A stretch of DNA of 64,000 bases from Hymenobacter canadensis. GTDB lineage: Bacteria > Bacteroidota > Bacteroidia > Cytophagales > Hymenobacteraceae. The number at the start of each line of letters is the position of its first letter. Positions within the stretch are counted from its first letter, which is position 1. The notes under the pieces are model-generated. The model searched no databases. It saw only the letters and a program-made list of their open reading frames with translations, and was not told the origin of the DNA. The stretch covers positions 2,232,001 to 2,296,000 of the forward strand of contig NZ_CP114767.1 of NCBI RefSeq assembly GCF_027359925.1. Reading direction: 5' to 3'. Position numbers and translations under genes: made by a program. Positions 1-8,917 of this stretch are shown in pieces.

Positions 1-821
1 CTGCTGTTTTCGGGCAGTTCGGGCGTGAACTGGCCGCCGGGTACTACGTGGTTGAGCAATACAGCCGTAACGGTGGCCTGCGGGAGCTTGCGGATGTCAG
101 CCGGCACGTTCAGAGGCACGTTCAGCGCTACGCCCAGATCTTTGAAGGCCTGGTCGGTGGGGGCAAATACGGTGAGCGGTGCGCTGCCGGGCGTGCCCGA
201 CAGGGCGCCAGCCAGGTTGCAGTACAGCACGGCCTCTACCAGAAAGCTCAGCTCGGGCTGGGTAAACACCTGCGCATCCTTCAGCGCTACGGCCGACTGT
301 ACGATGTCGACACCGGTGGCCAGCAGCACCTTATCCACGGCGTGAACGGTGCCGTTGGAGGCCCGCACGTCGGTAGCGACAATCCGGGAACCGTTGACGT
401 AGAGACTGCCGCCGCGGCTGATGATGCGGCGGTTCGGCCCCAGCGCGGAAGGCGAAACCAGGCCAGCCTGCAGGTTGGCGGCGCTGAGCGTGCCGCCCGT
501 GACGTGGTAGAGCAGGGTGCTGCGCAGGAACGGCTGCTGCAACGTCAGCAGGTCGGAGGCCGAGTTGAGGCCCAGCCGGCCGAAGCCTTCATTGGTGGGC
601 GCGAATACCGTGTAGTTGCCCTGCGGGTCGCCGGGGTTCTTATTGGACAAAATCGTCACAACGTCGCCGCGGATAGCCGCATCTTCCAGAATCTGGAAAT
701 CCGGATTGGTTACGGCTACCCCAGCGATGGTGGGGTCGAGCTCGTCGTTTTTCTGGCAGCCTGCCAAAACCAGGGCGCTCAGGGCTAAGCCGGCAAACCA
801 GGTAGGTACGATTCTTTTCAT
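1..821 (-). CDS. Fasciclin-domain lipoprotein (3' end outside window)
   Basis: About 273 residues are visible; the C-terminus lies beyond the window edge. The N-terminus has a short basic start, a hydrophobic stretch and a lipobox ending LVLAGC, so the protein should be a lipoprotein. It carries two FAS1 (fasciclin) repeats: the first has YTVFAPTNEGF and later LLYHVTGGTL, the second has LTVFAPTDQAF and LLNHVVPGGQ. FAS1 domains are extracellular adhesion modules, here probably on the cell surface. The start is the ATG that gives the signal peptide, with a promoter-like box about 170 bases upstream. The next gene is divergent. Confidence 0.9.
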   Translation of the reverse strand, partial: MKRIVPTWFAGLALSALVLAGCQKNDELDPTIAGVAVTNPDFQILEDAAIRGDVVTILSNKNPGDPQGNYTVFAPTNEGFGRLGLNSASDLLTLQQPFLRSTLLYHVTGGTLSAANLQAGLVSPSALGPNRRIISRGGSLYVNGSRIVATDVRASNGTVHAVDKVLLATGVDIVQSAVALKDAQVFTQPELSFLVEAVLYCNLAGALSGTPGSAPLTVFAPTDQAFKDLGVALNVPLNVPADIRKLPQATVTAVLLNHVVPGGQFTPELPENS

Positions 822-992
822 GAGTAATGCGGTGTAAATAAGGTTTATTGGTGCAGATGAAACCCGAAGGCCTCCCAGTAACGAAAAAAAAATACAACCG
901 GATTTACTTCGTCCTAAATCCGTTGCGGGTACCAAGTACGTAAAGCAGGACATTATGATGTACCAACACAGTTCCTGTTTTGAGACAATCCT

Positions 993-1000
993 CAAAGGTA
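993..1000 (-). promoter_or_regulatory. Possible -7 box for the fasciclin gene
   Basis: Read on the minus strand this is TACCTTTG, matching the Bacteroidota -7 consensus TAnnTTTG. It would give a leader of about 165 nt. I see no clear -33 TTG element, so this is a motif match only. Confidence 0.35.
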
Positions 1001-1032
1001 GCTGTCTGGAATAATTTCCTGAAGAGTTTCCG

Positions 1033-1040
1033 TAGTTTTG
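1033..1040 (+). promoter_or_regulatory. Possible -7 box for the outer-membrane protein gene
   Basis: TAGTTTTG fits TAnnTTTG and lies 20 nt before the ATG at 1061. The -33 element is not evident. Confidence 0.4.
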
Positions 1041-1060
1041 CCCTTTAACACCGCGCTTTT

Positions 1061-1951
1061 ATGCAACACACTTACCGTTTTTTACTTGCTTTTTCTCTTC
1101 TGAGTCTGGCCACTGCCTCCGTGGGGCGTGCCCAGAGTCTGGTCAGCGGCTTTCTGCCTGGCAAAGGCCACGGCTCCGTGGTCGTTTCGGGCACGCTGGA
1201 GCGCTACCAAAGCGTATATCTGGCACCGGAAAAGATTGATCGGGTGCCCATCTTCGACCGGGTCGAGGTCAGCTCCGTGAACCTATATGGCAGCTACGGC
1301 ATCACCGACAAGCTGGAAGCCGTGGTGAGTCTGCCCTACATTCAGTCGAAGGGCTTTGCCGATGAGCGGGTGCTGCGCGAGCTGGGCTACGTGAACAAGC
1401 GCGCCGGCCTGCAGGACATTACGCTGCTGCTGAAAGCCAAGCTGTTTTCCACCGAAATCGGGACCAACGTGCTGGACGTGCTGGGCGTGGTGAGCGGCAG
1501 CACGCCCGTGAGCGACTACAAGTCGGAGTCCGGGCTGGGCTACATTATTGCCATCGGCAACGGTGCGCGCAAGGTGTCGGGCCAAGGCGTGGTGCACCTC
1601 AAAACGCTGTCGGGTGTGTTCGTGACCGGTCAGGCCGGCTACAGCGTGCGCGACAATAGCGCCCCTAATGCCTTCGTGGCTGAAACCAAGGTAGGCTACG
1701 CCGGCCCGAAGCTGTACATCGACGCTCTGGCCTCTTTCCAGAAGTCGGACAAGAGCGGCACCGATATTCTGCAGCCGAATTTCAACGACTTCTTCCCCGC
1801 TACCCGCGTCGACTTTGTGCGCCTGGGCGTCAGCGCGTTCCGGCCGCTGGCCAAGGGCTTCGGCCTGACCGTGGGGGCGGCTACGTACGTGGCTGGCCGC
1901 AATCTGGGCAAGTCTACCGGCGTATCGGCCGGTGTGGCGTACAACTTCTAG
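1061..1951 (+). CDS. Outer-membrane beta-barrel-like protein
   Basis: 296 residues with a Sec signal peptide (hydrophobic core, then GRAQ near residue 25). The mature part alternates short amphipathic strands and turns and ends with a terminal aromatic (VAYNF), as outer-membrane barrels do. Segments such as LYGSYGITDKLEAVVSLPY resemble transporter/'MetA-pathway' type barrels, but the substrate cannot be told. It is monocistronic, with a promoter-like box upstream and a strong hairpin downstream. The barrel call is from pattern and the specific family is a guess. Confidence 0.7.
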   Translation: MQHTYRFLLAFSLLSLATASVGRAQSLVSGFLPGKGHGSVVVSGTLERYQSVYLAPEKIDRVPIFDRVEVSSVNLYGSYGITDKLEAVVSLPYIQSKGFADERVLRELGYVNKRAGLQDITLLLKAKLFSTEIGTNVLDVLGVVSGSTPVSDYKSESGLGYIIAIGNGARKVSGQGVVHLKTLSGVFVTGQAGYSVRDNSAPNAFVAETKVGYAGPKLYIDALASFQKSDKSGTDILQPNFNDFFPATRVDFVRLGVSAFRPLAKGFGLTVGAATYVAGRNLGKSTGVSAGVAYNF

Positions 1952-1972
1952 CAAGCGCTTCAATAAGTATCT

Positions 1973-2020
1973 CAACGGCCCCGGTGCCAGCTTCCATGGA
2001 GGCTGGCACCGGGGCCGTTG
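1973..2020 (+). terminator. Long perfect hairpin after the barrel gene
   Basis: Arms 1973-1991 and 2002-2020 (19 bp, starting CAACGGCCCCGG) are perfectly complementary around a 10-nt loop, 21 nt after the stop codon. There is only a weak T-tract (GCGTTTAAGG), so it may act as a terminator or as an mRNA 3'-end stabiliser. Confidence 0.7.
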
Positions 2021-2313
2021 GCGTTTAAGGCAACTTTGCCTATCCCGGCACAATACAAATCAGCACTACCCAGTAAAAAGCTATAGCACTAAGCCAATAA
2101 TCAGCCGTCAACATTGCAAGAATATTGCATGATAAAATCAAGTGCAAATAGAAATATACGATATAAGCTCTAATGCACAATCAGTTATAAAATCACCTAT
2201 CACCCACCTGTTTAAATTTTTCATGATTATTTCGCGTTGTGTAATTGCCATTCAGCAGCCTTCCAAAGCTGTAGGCATGCTGAATCCGGCTTTCTGTACT
2301 CAACTCGCTCAAC
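2021..2313. other. AT-rich intergenic region before the metalloprotease
   Basis: No open frame with coding character is visible. The stretch is clearly richer in A and T than its surroundings and presumably carries the promoter of the gene at 2314. I could not fix a -7/-33 pair with confidence. Confidence 0.5.
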
Positions 2314-4770
2314 ATGAAATACCGCTATTGGAGTGCCTCTCTGTTGCTTGCTTTCCTGTTTCCGGCCAGTGCCGCTCAGGCGCAGTCTGCTACTGATCCG
2401 CTGTGGCAGGAAGTGGCCGCGCCGCCCGCCCGGGGCCCGCTCGCCGCGCCGGCCCGCTGGTACAGCCTCGATACCGCCCGGCTGGCCCGGCGGCTGGCCC
2501 TGGCCCCGCCGGAAACCCGGCCCGAGCAGGCCGTCACGCTGGAAATCCCCTACCCCGACGGCCAGCTGCACCGCTTTGCCGTGACGCAGGTGCCGGTGAT
2601 GGCCCCGGCCCTGGCCGCCCGCTACCCGCGCATCCGCACCTACGCCGCCCGCAGCCTCGACGACCCCGGCACCACGGCCCGCCTGGAATGGACGCCGGTC
2701 GGCCTGCACGCGCAGGTACTCGGGCCGGCCGGCACAGTCAGCGTGCTGGCTGATGCCGATACGCCCGGCCGCTACCAGAGCCGCCCCGATGAGATTCCGG
2801 AATTCGACTGCCGGGCCCTGCCGGTGCCGGGCGAAGCACAGCGGCCGGCCGGCGGCACCCCGCCCGCCGCGCCGGCGCCCTACGGCGGGCAGCTCCGCAC
2901 GCTGCGCGTGGCCATGGCCGCCACCGGCGAGTATGTGCAGCGCCTGGGCGGCGGCACCGTGCAGGCCACTTTGGCTTCGATGGTGACGCTGGTCAGCTCG
3001 ATGAACGCCGTGTATGAGCGCGACCTGGCCCTGCGTCTGCAGCTGGTGGCCAACACCGACCAGCTGATTTTCCTGGACGCCGCCACCGACCCCTACGACA
3101 ACGCCAGCCCCAGGGCGCTGATGGACACCAACCGCACCGTAGTCGACAATGCCATCGGCTCGGCCAGCTACGACCTGGGCCACGTGCTGGGCTACCGCAG
3201 CAACGGCTACTCGGGCGTGGCCTACGTGGGCGTGGTGTGCCTAAGCTCTGAAGGCTACAAGGCCGGCGGCTCTTCCACTGGCAGCTCGGCCAGCAGCATC
3301 GCCACCGTCACAACCCACGAAATCGGGCACCAGCTCGGCTCAGGCCACACTTTCAACGGCGACCAGGGCAACTGCGGCGGCGGCAACCGCAGCGCTACCC
3401 TGGCCTATGAGCCCGGCGCCGGCAACACCATCATGTCGTATGACTCGCGCTGCGCCCCCGACAACGTGGGCGGCGCCATCCGGTTTTTTCACGCGGGCAG
3501 CCTCAGCGCCATTCTGCCCCGGCTGACCTGCGGCACGCTGAGCGCCACCGGCAACCGGCCGCCCGCCGTGAGCGTGCCGCCGGCCGCCTATACCATCCCG
3601 CTGGGCACGCCCTTCACGCTGGCGGGCACCGGCACCGACCCCGACGGCGACGCCCTGGCCTATTCCTGGGAGCAGCTCGACCGGGGCACGAGCAGCAGCC
3701 TGGCCAGCGCCGCCACCGATGCCAGCGGCCCACCCCTGTTCCGCAGCTTCGCGCCCGTGGCCAGCCCCGCCCGCACGTTCCCGACGCTCTCGGCCGTGCT
3801 CAGCAACTCGGCCTCCTTGGGCGAGATACTGCCGCTGGTGGCCCGCACGCTCAACTTCCGCCTCACGGCCCGCGACAACCGCGGCGGCGTGGCGGCGGCC
3901 AATTTTTCGATGAACGTAGCCGATGCGGGGCCCTTCCGGGTGACGGCCGCCAACACGGCCGCGACGGTGGCGCCGGGCAGCCTCTACACCATCACCTGGG
4001 ACGTGCTCGGCACCGACCAGGCGCCAGTGAGCTGCGCGGCCGTGCGCATCCTGTTCTCCAACGACGGCGGCCAGACGTTTCCGACTGAGCTGCTGGCCAA
4101 CACGCCCAACAACGGTACTGCCACCGTGCGGCTGCCCACCGGCACCACCACCCAGGGCCGCCTGAAGATTGAGGCCATCGGCAACGTGTTTTTTGATGTC
4201 AGCGACGCCAACCTCACCCTTTCGGGCCCCGTGGCGCCGCTGCCGGTGGTGCTGAGCAGCTTCACGGCTGAGGCCCGGGCCAACGCCGCCGAGCTGACCT
4301 GGACCACGGCCTCGGAACAGAACAACCGAGGCTTTGCGGTGGAAGCGTCGACCAACAGCACCGATTTCCGGCAGATTGGCTGGGTGGCCGGCCGGGGCAG
4401 CAGTGCCGCCCCCACCACCTACCGTTTCGCGGACCCGCGCCTGCCGGCCTACGGCAGCAGCACCGTCTACTACCGCCTGCGCCAGACCGACCTCGACGGC
4501 ACCGAAACCTTCTCGCCGGTGCGAGTACTGTCAGCACCCACCAACCTGGCAGCCACCCTGCAGGTGTGGCCCAACCCTGCCCACGACCGGCTGACCGTAG
4601 CCGGCCTCACCGCCGGCCAGCCCGTGCAGCTGCTCGACCTCTCGGGCCGGGTGCTGCTGACGGCCACCGCGCCGGCCGGGCCGCTGGAGCTGCAGCTGCC
4701 CGCCGGCCTGGCACCGGGCGTGTACCTGGTGCGCAGCGGCGGCCAGGCGCAGCGGCTGCTGGTGCAGTAA
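2314..4770 (+). CDS. Secreted M12B-like metallopeptidase with T9SS sorting domain
   Basis: 818 residues. Residues 1-23 form a Sec signal peptide (start chosen for it). A prodomain-like region precedes a reprolysin-type zinc peptidase domain whose motif HEIGHQLGSGH (His335, Glu336, His339, His345) supplies the zinc ligands and general base. NTIMSYD (Met374) is the Met-turn. An Ig/cadherin-like segment follows (about 410-540, with DPDGDALAYSW), then another beta domain. The last 75 residues (VWPNPAHDRL to GVYLVRSGGQAQRLLVQ) are a type A T9SS sorting domain, so the enzyme should cross the outer membrane. The peptide substrate is unknown. A pair of palindromic repeats follows the gene. Confidence 0.9.
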   Translation: MKYRYWSASLLLAFLFPASAAQAQSATDPLWQEVAAPPARGPLAAPARWYSLDTARLARRLALAPPETRPEQAVTLEIPYPDGQLHRFAVTQVPVMAPALAARYPRIRTYAARSLDDPGTTARLEWTPVGLHAQVLGPAGTVSVLADADTPGRYQSRPDEIPEFDCRALPVPGEAQRPAGGTPPAAPAPYGGQLRTLRVAMAATGEYVQRLGGGTVQATLASMVTLVSSMNAVYERDLALRLQLVANTDQLIFLDAATDPYDNASPRALMDTNRTVVDNAIGSASYDLGHVLGYRSNGYSGVAYVGVVCLSSEGYKAGGSSTGSSASSIATVTTHEIGHQLGSGHTFNGDQGNCGGGNRSATLAYEPGAGNTIMSYDSRCAPDNVGGAIRFFHAGSLSAILPRLTCGTLSATGNRPPAVSVPPAAYTIPLGTPFTLAGTGTDPDGDALAYSWEQLDRGTSSSLASAATDASGPPLFRSFAPVASPARTFPTLSAVLSNSASLGEILPLVARTLNFRLTARDNRGGVAAANFSMNVADAGPFRVTAANTAATVAPGSLYTITWDVLGTDQAPVSCAAVRILFSNDGGQTFPTELLANTPNNGTATVRLPTGTTTQGRLKIEAIGNVFFDVSDANLTLSGPVAPLPVVLSSFTAEARANAAELTWTTASEQNNRGFAVEASTNSTDFRQIGWVAGRGSSAAPTTYRFADPRLPAYGSSTVYYRLRQTDLDGTETFSPVRVLSAPTNLAATLQVWPNPAHDRLTVAGLTAGQPVQLLDLSGRVLLTATAPAGPLELQLPAGLAPGVYLVRSGGQAQRLLVQ

Positions 4771-4771
4771 T

Positions 4772-4860
4772 CAGTAGCGCGAACTTTGTAGTTCGCATCT
4801 CCACGCCGTTCGAATGATTAAAACGGCGCGGGGACGCGAACTACAAAGTTCGCGCTACTG
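4772..4860. repeat. Inverted repeat, family A copy 1
   Basis: Perfect 25-bp arms at 4772-4796 and 4836-4860 around a 39-bp spacer. The arm core CGCGAACTTTGTAGTTCGCG is itself a palindrome, and the spacer holds an inner inverted CGCCGTT/AACGGCG pair. The element starts 2 nt after the stop codon of the metallopeptidase gene. Related copies lie near 19.3, 29.0 and 34.3 kb. Confidence 0.9.
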
Positions 4861-4919
4861 TGCTACGGTGCAGCTGGTACTTCAGCACTGCTTAAAGGCT
4901 ACTTGAGTTAGTAGCAGGC

Positions 4920-5024
4920 GGTGTAGAGACGCAATATTTTGCGTCTCGTCGTTGAACGACGCGGTAAAGCGTAGTTTAAACAACATCAGCAACGACGAGA
5001 CGCAAAATATTGCGTCTCTACACC
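4920..5024. repeat. Inverted repeat, family B copy 1
   Basis: Perfect 35-bp arms at 4920-4954 and 4990-5024. The arm core GAGACGCAATATTTTGCGTC is palindromic. The spacer ends AAACAACATCAG, the reverse complement of the spacer start in the copies at 17.8 and 34.2 kb, so this copy is inverted relative to them. Confidence 0.9.
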
Positions 5025-5097
5025 GTACTGACAGCTTCTGAAGTTAGCTGAGGGCGTCCTAATTGCTCCTCCTCTGCATGACTAACAGCTTGCTTTT

Positions 5098-7533
5098 CTA
5101 CCCAACCACCAGCTCCGTGAACGTGGCGTCAACCACTACGCCGGGCAGGGTGAGGCCGGTTTCGAGGGTGACGGCTACGGCTTCGGCGGGCTGGCCGTCG
5201 GTGCTGTAGGCGGCGGGCTGGAAGGGCAGGCCGTGCAGCACCACGCGGTAGCGCGTGAAGCTGGGCTGGTAGTCGCCTTCGGTGGCTTGCTGCAGCAGCA
5301 GGCCGCTTTCGGTGCCGGTCACGGTGAAGCGGCGGGTGGTGCTCTGGCCACTCTGGTAGCCGTAGCCTTCGCCGCCGTCGTCGTAGAGTACGCTGCTTTC
5401 CTGGCCGGCTTTGTAGTAGACATGCAGCGTCACCTCGTCAATCACCTTTTCGCCCACGTACTGCTGCACCGGATACATCGGAATGACGGCGCCGGCACGC
5501 ACGAACAGCGGAATCCGGTCGAGGCCGGCGGCGGCCCACACTTCGGCGCCGCCGCTCTTGGCTTCGTCGGTGTAGTAGTAGAACCAGTCGCCGCGGGGCA
5601 GGTACATCCAGCGGCCGTCGGCGCCGGCCTGCGTGATGGGGCACACCAGCAGGTGGTCGCCGAGGCTGAACTCGGCCATGCGCAGGTAGGTGTCGGTGTC
5701 GGTCTGGTCGAGGAAGGCCAGCGGGCGCAGCATGGGCGTGCCCTGGCTCACGTACTGCCAGAACGTGCTGTACATGTAGGGCAGCAGGCGGTAGCGCAGC
5801 TCAATGAAGCCCCGGGCCAGCTCCATGAAGTTCTCGCCGAAGCTCCAGGGCTCCTGGTCACCGTGGTCGCCGCTGGAGTGGGTGCGGAAGAACGGGTGGA
5901 AGGCGCCCAGCGCCACCCAGCGCACGTACAGCTCGCCGTCGGGCGTATCAATAAAGCCCCCGATATCGGAACCAATAAAACTGAAGCCGCTGATGCTCAG
6001 GCGCTGGCACTGGATATTGGCCAGCCATAGGTGCTCCCAGGAGGCAATGTTGTCGCCGGTCCAGCCGGAGGAGTAGCGCTGGCCGCCGGCGTAGGTGCTG
6101 CGCGTGATGGTGAACGGCCGGTTAGGGTAGCTGAACTGCTTCACGCCCTCGTTGGTGGCGCGGGCCATCTGCATGCCGTAGATGTTGTGGGCCTTTTTGT
6201 GCGAGGCCGGGTGGCCGTCGTAGTCGAAGCGCACATCGTCGGGGAAGGTGCCCTTCTCGAACACGGCCGGCTCGTTCATGTCGTTCCAGACGCCACGCAC
6301 CCCGGTTTCCTCAATCAGGCCCTTAAACAGGCCGGCCCACCACTCGCGCACGTCGGGGCGGGTGTAGTCGGGGAAGTTGCAGAGGCCGGGCCACACCGAG
6401 CCCTTCATCAGGGGGCCGTCGGCACGGCGGCAGTACACGTCTTTTTCTAGCCCATCGGCAAACACCCGGTAGTTGGGGTCAATCTTGATGCCGGGGTCGA
6501 TGATGACGATGGTTTTGAAGCCATCCTGGGCCAGCTCCTGCACCATGCGCTTGGGCTCGGGGAAGTGCGTGGGGCTCCAGGTGAAGCAACGGTACCCATC
6601 CATGTAGTCGATGTCGAGGTACAGGGCGTCGCAGGGAATCTGCCGGTCGCGGAAGCCCTTGGCAATTTCCTTGACGTTGCTTTCGGGGAAGTAGCTCCAC
6701 TTGCACTGGTGGTAGCCCAGCGCCCACAGCGGCGGCAGCTCGGGCGGGCAGGTCAGGCGGGTGTATTCCTCGGTCACTTCCAGCAGGCTGGGGCCGTAGA
6801 TGAAGTAATAGTTCATCTCGCCGCCCTGGGCCCAGAAGCTGGTCACGTCGGCGCGCTCGGCCGCGAAGTCGAAGCTGGCCTTGAAGGTGTTGTCGAAGAA
6901 GATGCCGTGGGCAATCTTCTGCTGCAGCTCCAGGTACAGCGGAATGTTCTTGTAGAGCGGGTCGGAGCCCTTCACGTAGCCGTAGGTATCGGAGCCCCAG
7001 TTGGTGAAGCGCTTGCCGCGCAGGTTCATGTTGTCGGGCTTGTCGCCGAGGCCGTAGTAGTGCACGCCGCTCTGCACGGCCTTGCTCATCTTCACGATGT
7101 CGTTGCCGGTGTCGTAGTCGTACTCCCAGTGGAAGCCTTTTTCGTCCTGCACCAGCGTGTTGCCGGACCGGTCGAGCACGCGGGTCCGGAGGCCGTCCTT
7201 GGCTACGGTGCAGATCAGGCGGTCGGTGGTGATGCGGTAGTGGTCGGGCCGCTCCCGGAACTCCAGAAACTCGGGCGCCTGCCGGGCGGGCACGCCACTG
7301 GGGAAGGCGTAGCTGAAATCGGGCGCAAACCCCACCTCCGAGGCGTAGCGGAAACGCAGGACTTTATCGGTGATGACCTCCAGGCGGAGCAGGGCTCCAT
7401 TGTCGCAGCGAAAAACAAAATCGGGGCCCTCCTGCTGGCTGGCCACTACCTTGCCGGGAAAGAACTCCTGCTTCGCTTTCGCGGCCAGGTCGTTCAGCAT
7501 GTAGTTGTTGTCCTGAATGTTAGGCTCGTTCAT
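5098..7533 (-). CDS. Glycoside hydrolase family 31 (alpha-glucosidase-like), cytosolic
   Basis: 811 residues with no signal peptide. The order is an N-terminal beta-sandwich (about 20-260), a TIM barrel, and C-terminal beta domains (from about 620). The GH31 nucleophile lies in WNDMNEPAVF (Asp418) and the acid/base in WTGDN (Asp494). LDIDYMDGYRCFTW is the usual substrate-site strand of the family. Activity is likely exo-acting release of glucose from alpha-glucosides; exact linkage preference cannot be read from the sequence. It is divergent from the degenerate glycosyltransferase at 7727 and close to glgB, which points to glycogen/maltodextrin turnover. Convergent with the preceding gene across two palindromic repeats. 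Confidence 0.93.
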   Translation of the reverse strand: MNEPNIQDNNYMLNDLAAKAKQEFFPGKVVASQQEGPDFVFRCDNGALLRLEVITDKVLRFRYASEVGFAPDFSYAFPSGVPARQAPEFLEFRERPDHYRITTDRLICTVAKDGLRTRVLDRSGNTLVQDEKGFHWEYDYDTGNDIVKMSKAVQSGVHYYGLGDKPDNMNLRGKRFTNWGSDTYGYVKGSDPLYKNIPLYLELQQKIAHGIFFDNTFKASFDFAAERADVTSFWAQGGEMNYYFIYGPSLLEVTEEYTRLTCPPELPPLWALGYHQCKWSYFPESNVKEIAKGFRDRQIPCDALYLDIDYMDGYRCFTWSPTHFPEPKRMVQELAQDGFKTIVIIDPGIKIDPNYRVFADGLEKDVYCRRADGPLMKGSVWPGLCNFPDYTRPDVREWWAGLFKGLIEETGVRGVWNDMNEPAVFEKGTFPDDVRFDYDGHPASHKKAHNIYGMQMARATNEGVKQFSYPNRPFTITRSTYAGGQRYSSGWTGDNIASWEHLWLANIQCQRLSISGFSFIGSDIGGFIDTPDGELYVRWVALGAFHPFFRTHSSGDHGDQEPWSFGENFMELARGFIELRYRLLPYMYSTFWQYVSQGTPMLRPLAFLDQTDTDTYLRMAEFSLGDHLLVCPITQAGADGRWMYLPRGDWFYYYTDEAKSGGAEVWAAAGLDRIPLFVRAGAVIPMYPVQQYVGEKVIDEVTLHVYYKAGQESSVLYDDGGEGYGYQSGQSTTRRFTVTGTESGLLLQQATEGDYQPSFTRYRVVLHGLPFQPAAYSTDGQPAEAVAVTLETGLTLPGVVVDATFTELVVG

Positions 7534-7608
7534 GAGGAGGGGCAGACGGGTAAAAGCAGGGAGGTAAAAAAAAATCCGGCGGTGCCGGAGAAGCCTGCGT
7601 TAAGCTTG

Positions 7609-7616
7609 CGAAGGTA
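7609..7616 (-). promoter_or_regulatory. Weak -7 box candidate for the GH31 gene
   Basis: TACCTTCG on the minus strand, one mismatch to TAnnTTTG, about 75 nt before the GH31 start. Confidence 0.25.
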
Positions 7617-7726
7617 AAAACGAATCCCACGAATTTTGCCTAACATTGGCTATTGATTCGCAAAAACCGCCTTTATAGCCCCAATAAACCGGTTTTCCTA
7701 TTATTCCGTTTTCTGCCTGATTGCTC

Positions 7727-8788
7727 ATGACTATTGCTCCGCTTAAGGTACTGATGCTGGGCTGGGACGCGCCCACCGAAGCGGAACCGACTCCGGCCGC
7801 CACGGCGGCGCTGGTTTCGGCGCTGGCCCCGCACGCGGCGCTCACGCTGCTGCTGCCGCATCTGGCCGAGCCCATGCACCTGCCGGCCCCCGCCACCGCC
7901 ACTGGCCTGGGCAACCTCACCGCCGAAGAGCTGGCCCTCGCCGACACGCATTTCAACGCCATCCATCCGGAAACCTGGCAGTCGCCGGCGGCACCTTACC
8001 TGGGTGCTACGGTATGGGCTGAGGCTGGCGGCGCTGCTACTCCGGCGGCGCCCTACATTGGCAGCAGTGAGGCCGCCCAGGCTGCCACGCCCGGGCCTTT
8101 TTCGGCCGCTACGCAGCAGGAGGCGAAAATAGCTACGCTGCTCAACGCCGATGCCTTTGCGGCCGATGAGGCCGAGCCAGATGCGCAGGAAGCCGCCGAC
8201 CTCGACATTACGGAACTCCAAGCCACTGCCCCGGTGGCAGATACAGCCGCCGAAACAGCTCCGGCTGTCACCACTCCCGCAGTAGCCACCCAGCAAGTTA
8301 TGCCGGACGCTGCTGCGCCCGCGCCGGCCGGCCCCCAGTCGGTGCTGACTATTGCGCTGGAGGCCCTGCGCACGCCCGCTGTTTCCGATGCCGACCTGAA
8401 CTTCCGCGTGATTCAGTACGCCCGGTTTGCCACGCGGCTGGCCGCCAGCCAGGAGTTTGCGGTGATTTATGCCGCCGACTGGCAGGCGTGGCTGGCTGGC
8501 ATGGAGTTGCGGCAGCTGACCGGCAAGCCGCTAGTGCTGCACTTACACAGCCTGGCCCAGGACCGCGACACGGCCGCCGACCGGGGCTGGGTGCTGGAGC
8601 TGGAGCGCCTGGCTTTGCGCCGCGCCGACCTGGTGCTGGCGGCTTCCTCGGCGCTGGCGCTGCGGGTGCTGGAGCTGCACGATCTGCCGCCGCAGCGGGT
8701 CCGGCGCCTGTCGGCTGCCGCCGCGCAGGACCCGGCCCGCCTCGCCGAAGCCATTCTGGTGGCCCTGCAGGAAGTGGCCCCGGCGTAA
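7727..8788 (+). CDS. Degenerate glycosyltransferase (N-terminal GT-B domain only)
   Basis: 353 residues from the ATG at 7727 (an in-frame TTG lies two codons earlier). The first strand, KVLMLGWDAP, and residues about 225-330 (RVIQYARFATRLA, VIYAADWQAWLAG, GKPLVLHLHS, ELERLALRRADLVLAAS) match the N-terminal half of starch-synthase/GT4-type glycosyltransferases of Bacteroidota. The glycine-rich loop after the first strand is replaced by PTEAEPTPAATAAL, and the nucleotide-sugar-binding C-terminal half is absent. About 110 residues in the middle are an Ala/Pro/Thr-rich linker. It is probably inactive as a transferase. The neighbours (GH31, GlgB) suggest a link with glycogen. Intact reading frame, so not an obvious pseudogene. 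The fold assignment is from pattern only. Confidence 0.6.
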   Translation: MTIAPLKVLMLGWDAPTEAEPTPAATAALVSALAPHAALTLLLPHLAEPMHLPAPATATGLGNLTAEELALADTHFNAIHPETWQSPAAPYLGATVWAEAGGAATPAAPYIGSSEAAQAATPGPFSAATQQEAKIATLLNADAFAADEAEPDAQEAADLDITELQATAPVADTAAETAPAVTTPAVATQQVMPDAAAPAPAGPQSVLTIALEALRTPAVSDADLNFRVIQYARFATRLAASQEFAVIYAADWQAWLAGMELRQLTGKPLVLHLHSLAQDRDTAADRGWVLELERLALRRADLVLAASSALALRVLELHDLPPQRVRRLSAAAAQDPARLAEAILVALQEVAPA

Positions 8789-8839
8789 CAACGCTGGAAG
8801 GTTAGGGCCGCAGGTAGCCGGCACTAGTGCCCGGAGCGT

Positions 8840-8847
8840 TACCTTTG
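8840..8847 (+). promoter_or_regulatory. -7 box candidate for the DUF1905 gene
   Basis: TACCTTTG, an exact TAnnTTTG match, 70 nt before the ATG at 8918. Confidence 0.45.
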
Positions 8848-8917
8848 CGGCCACTGGCCGGCCACACAGGCCGGCGGCTGTTTTTCGGGCTGGCCGCCGC
8901 ATCTTCCCTTCTTCTCT

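Noticed and set aside
4800..4820. GTTCGAA as a tRNA T-loop
   Set aside because: No acceptor or anticodon stem around it; it lies in the spacer of a family A repeat. No other tRNA candidate was seen.
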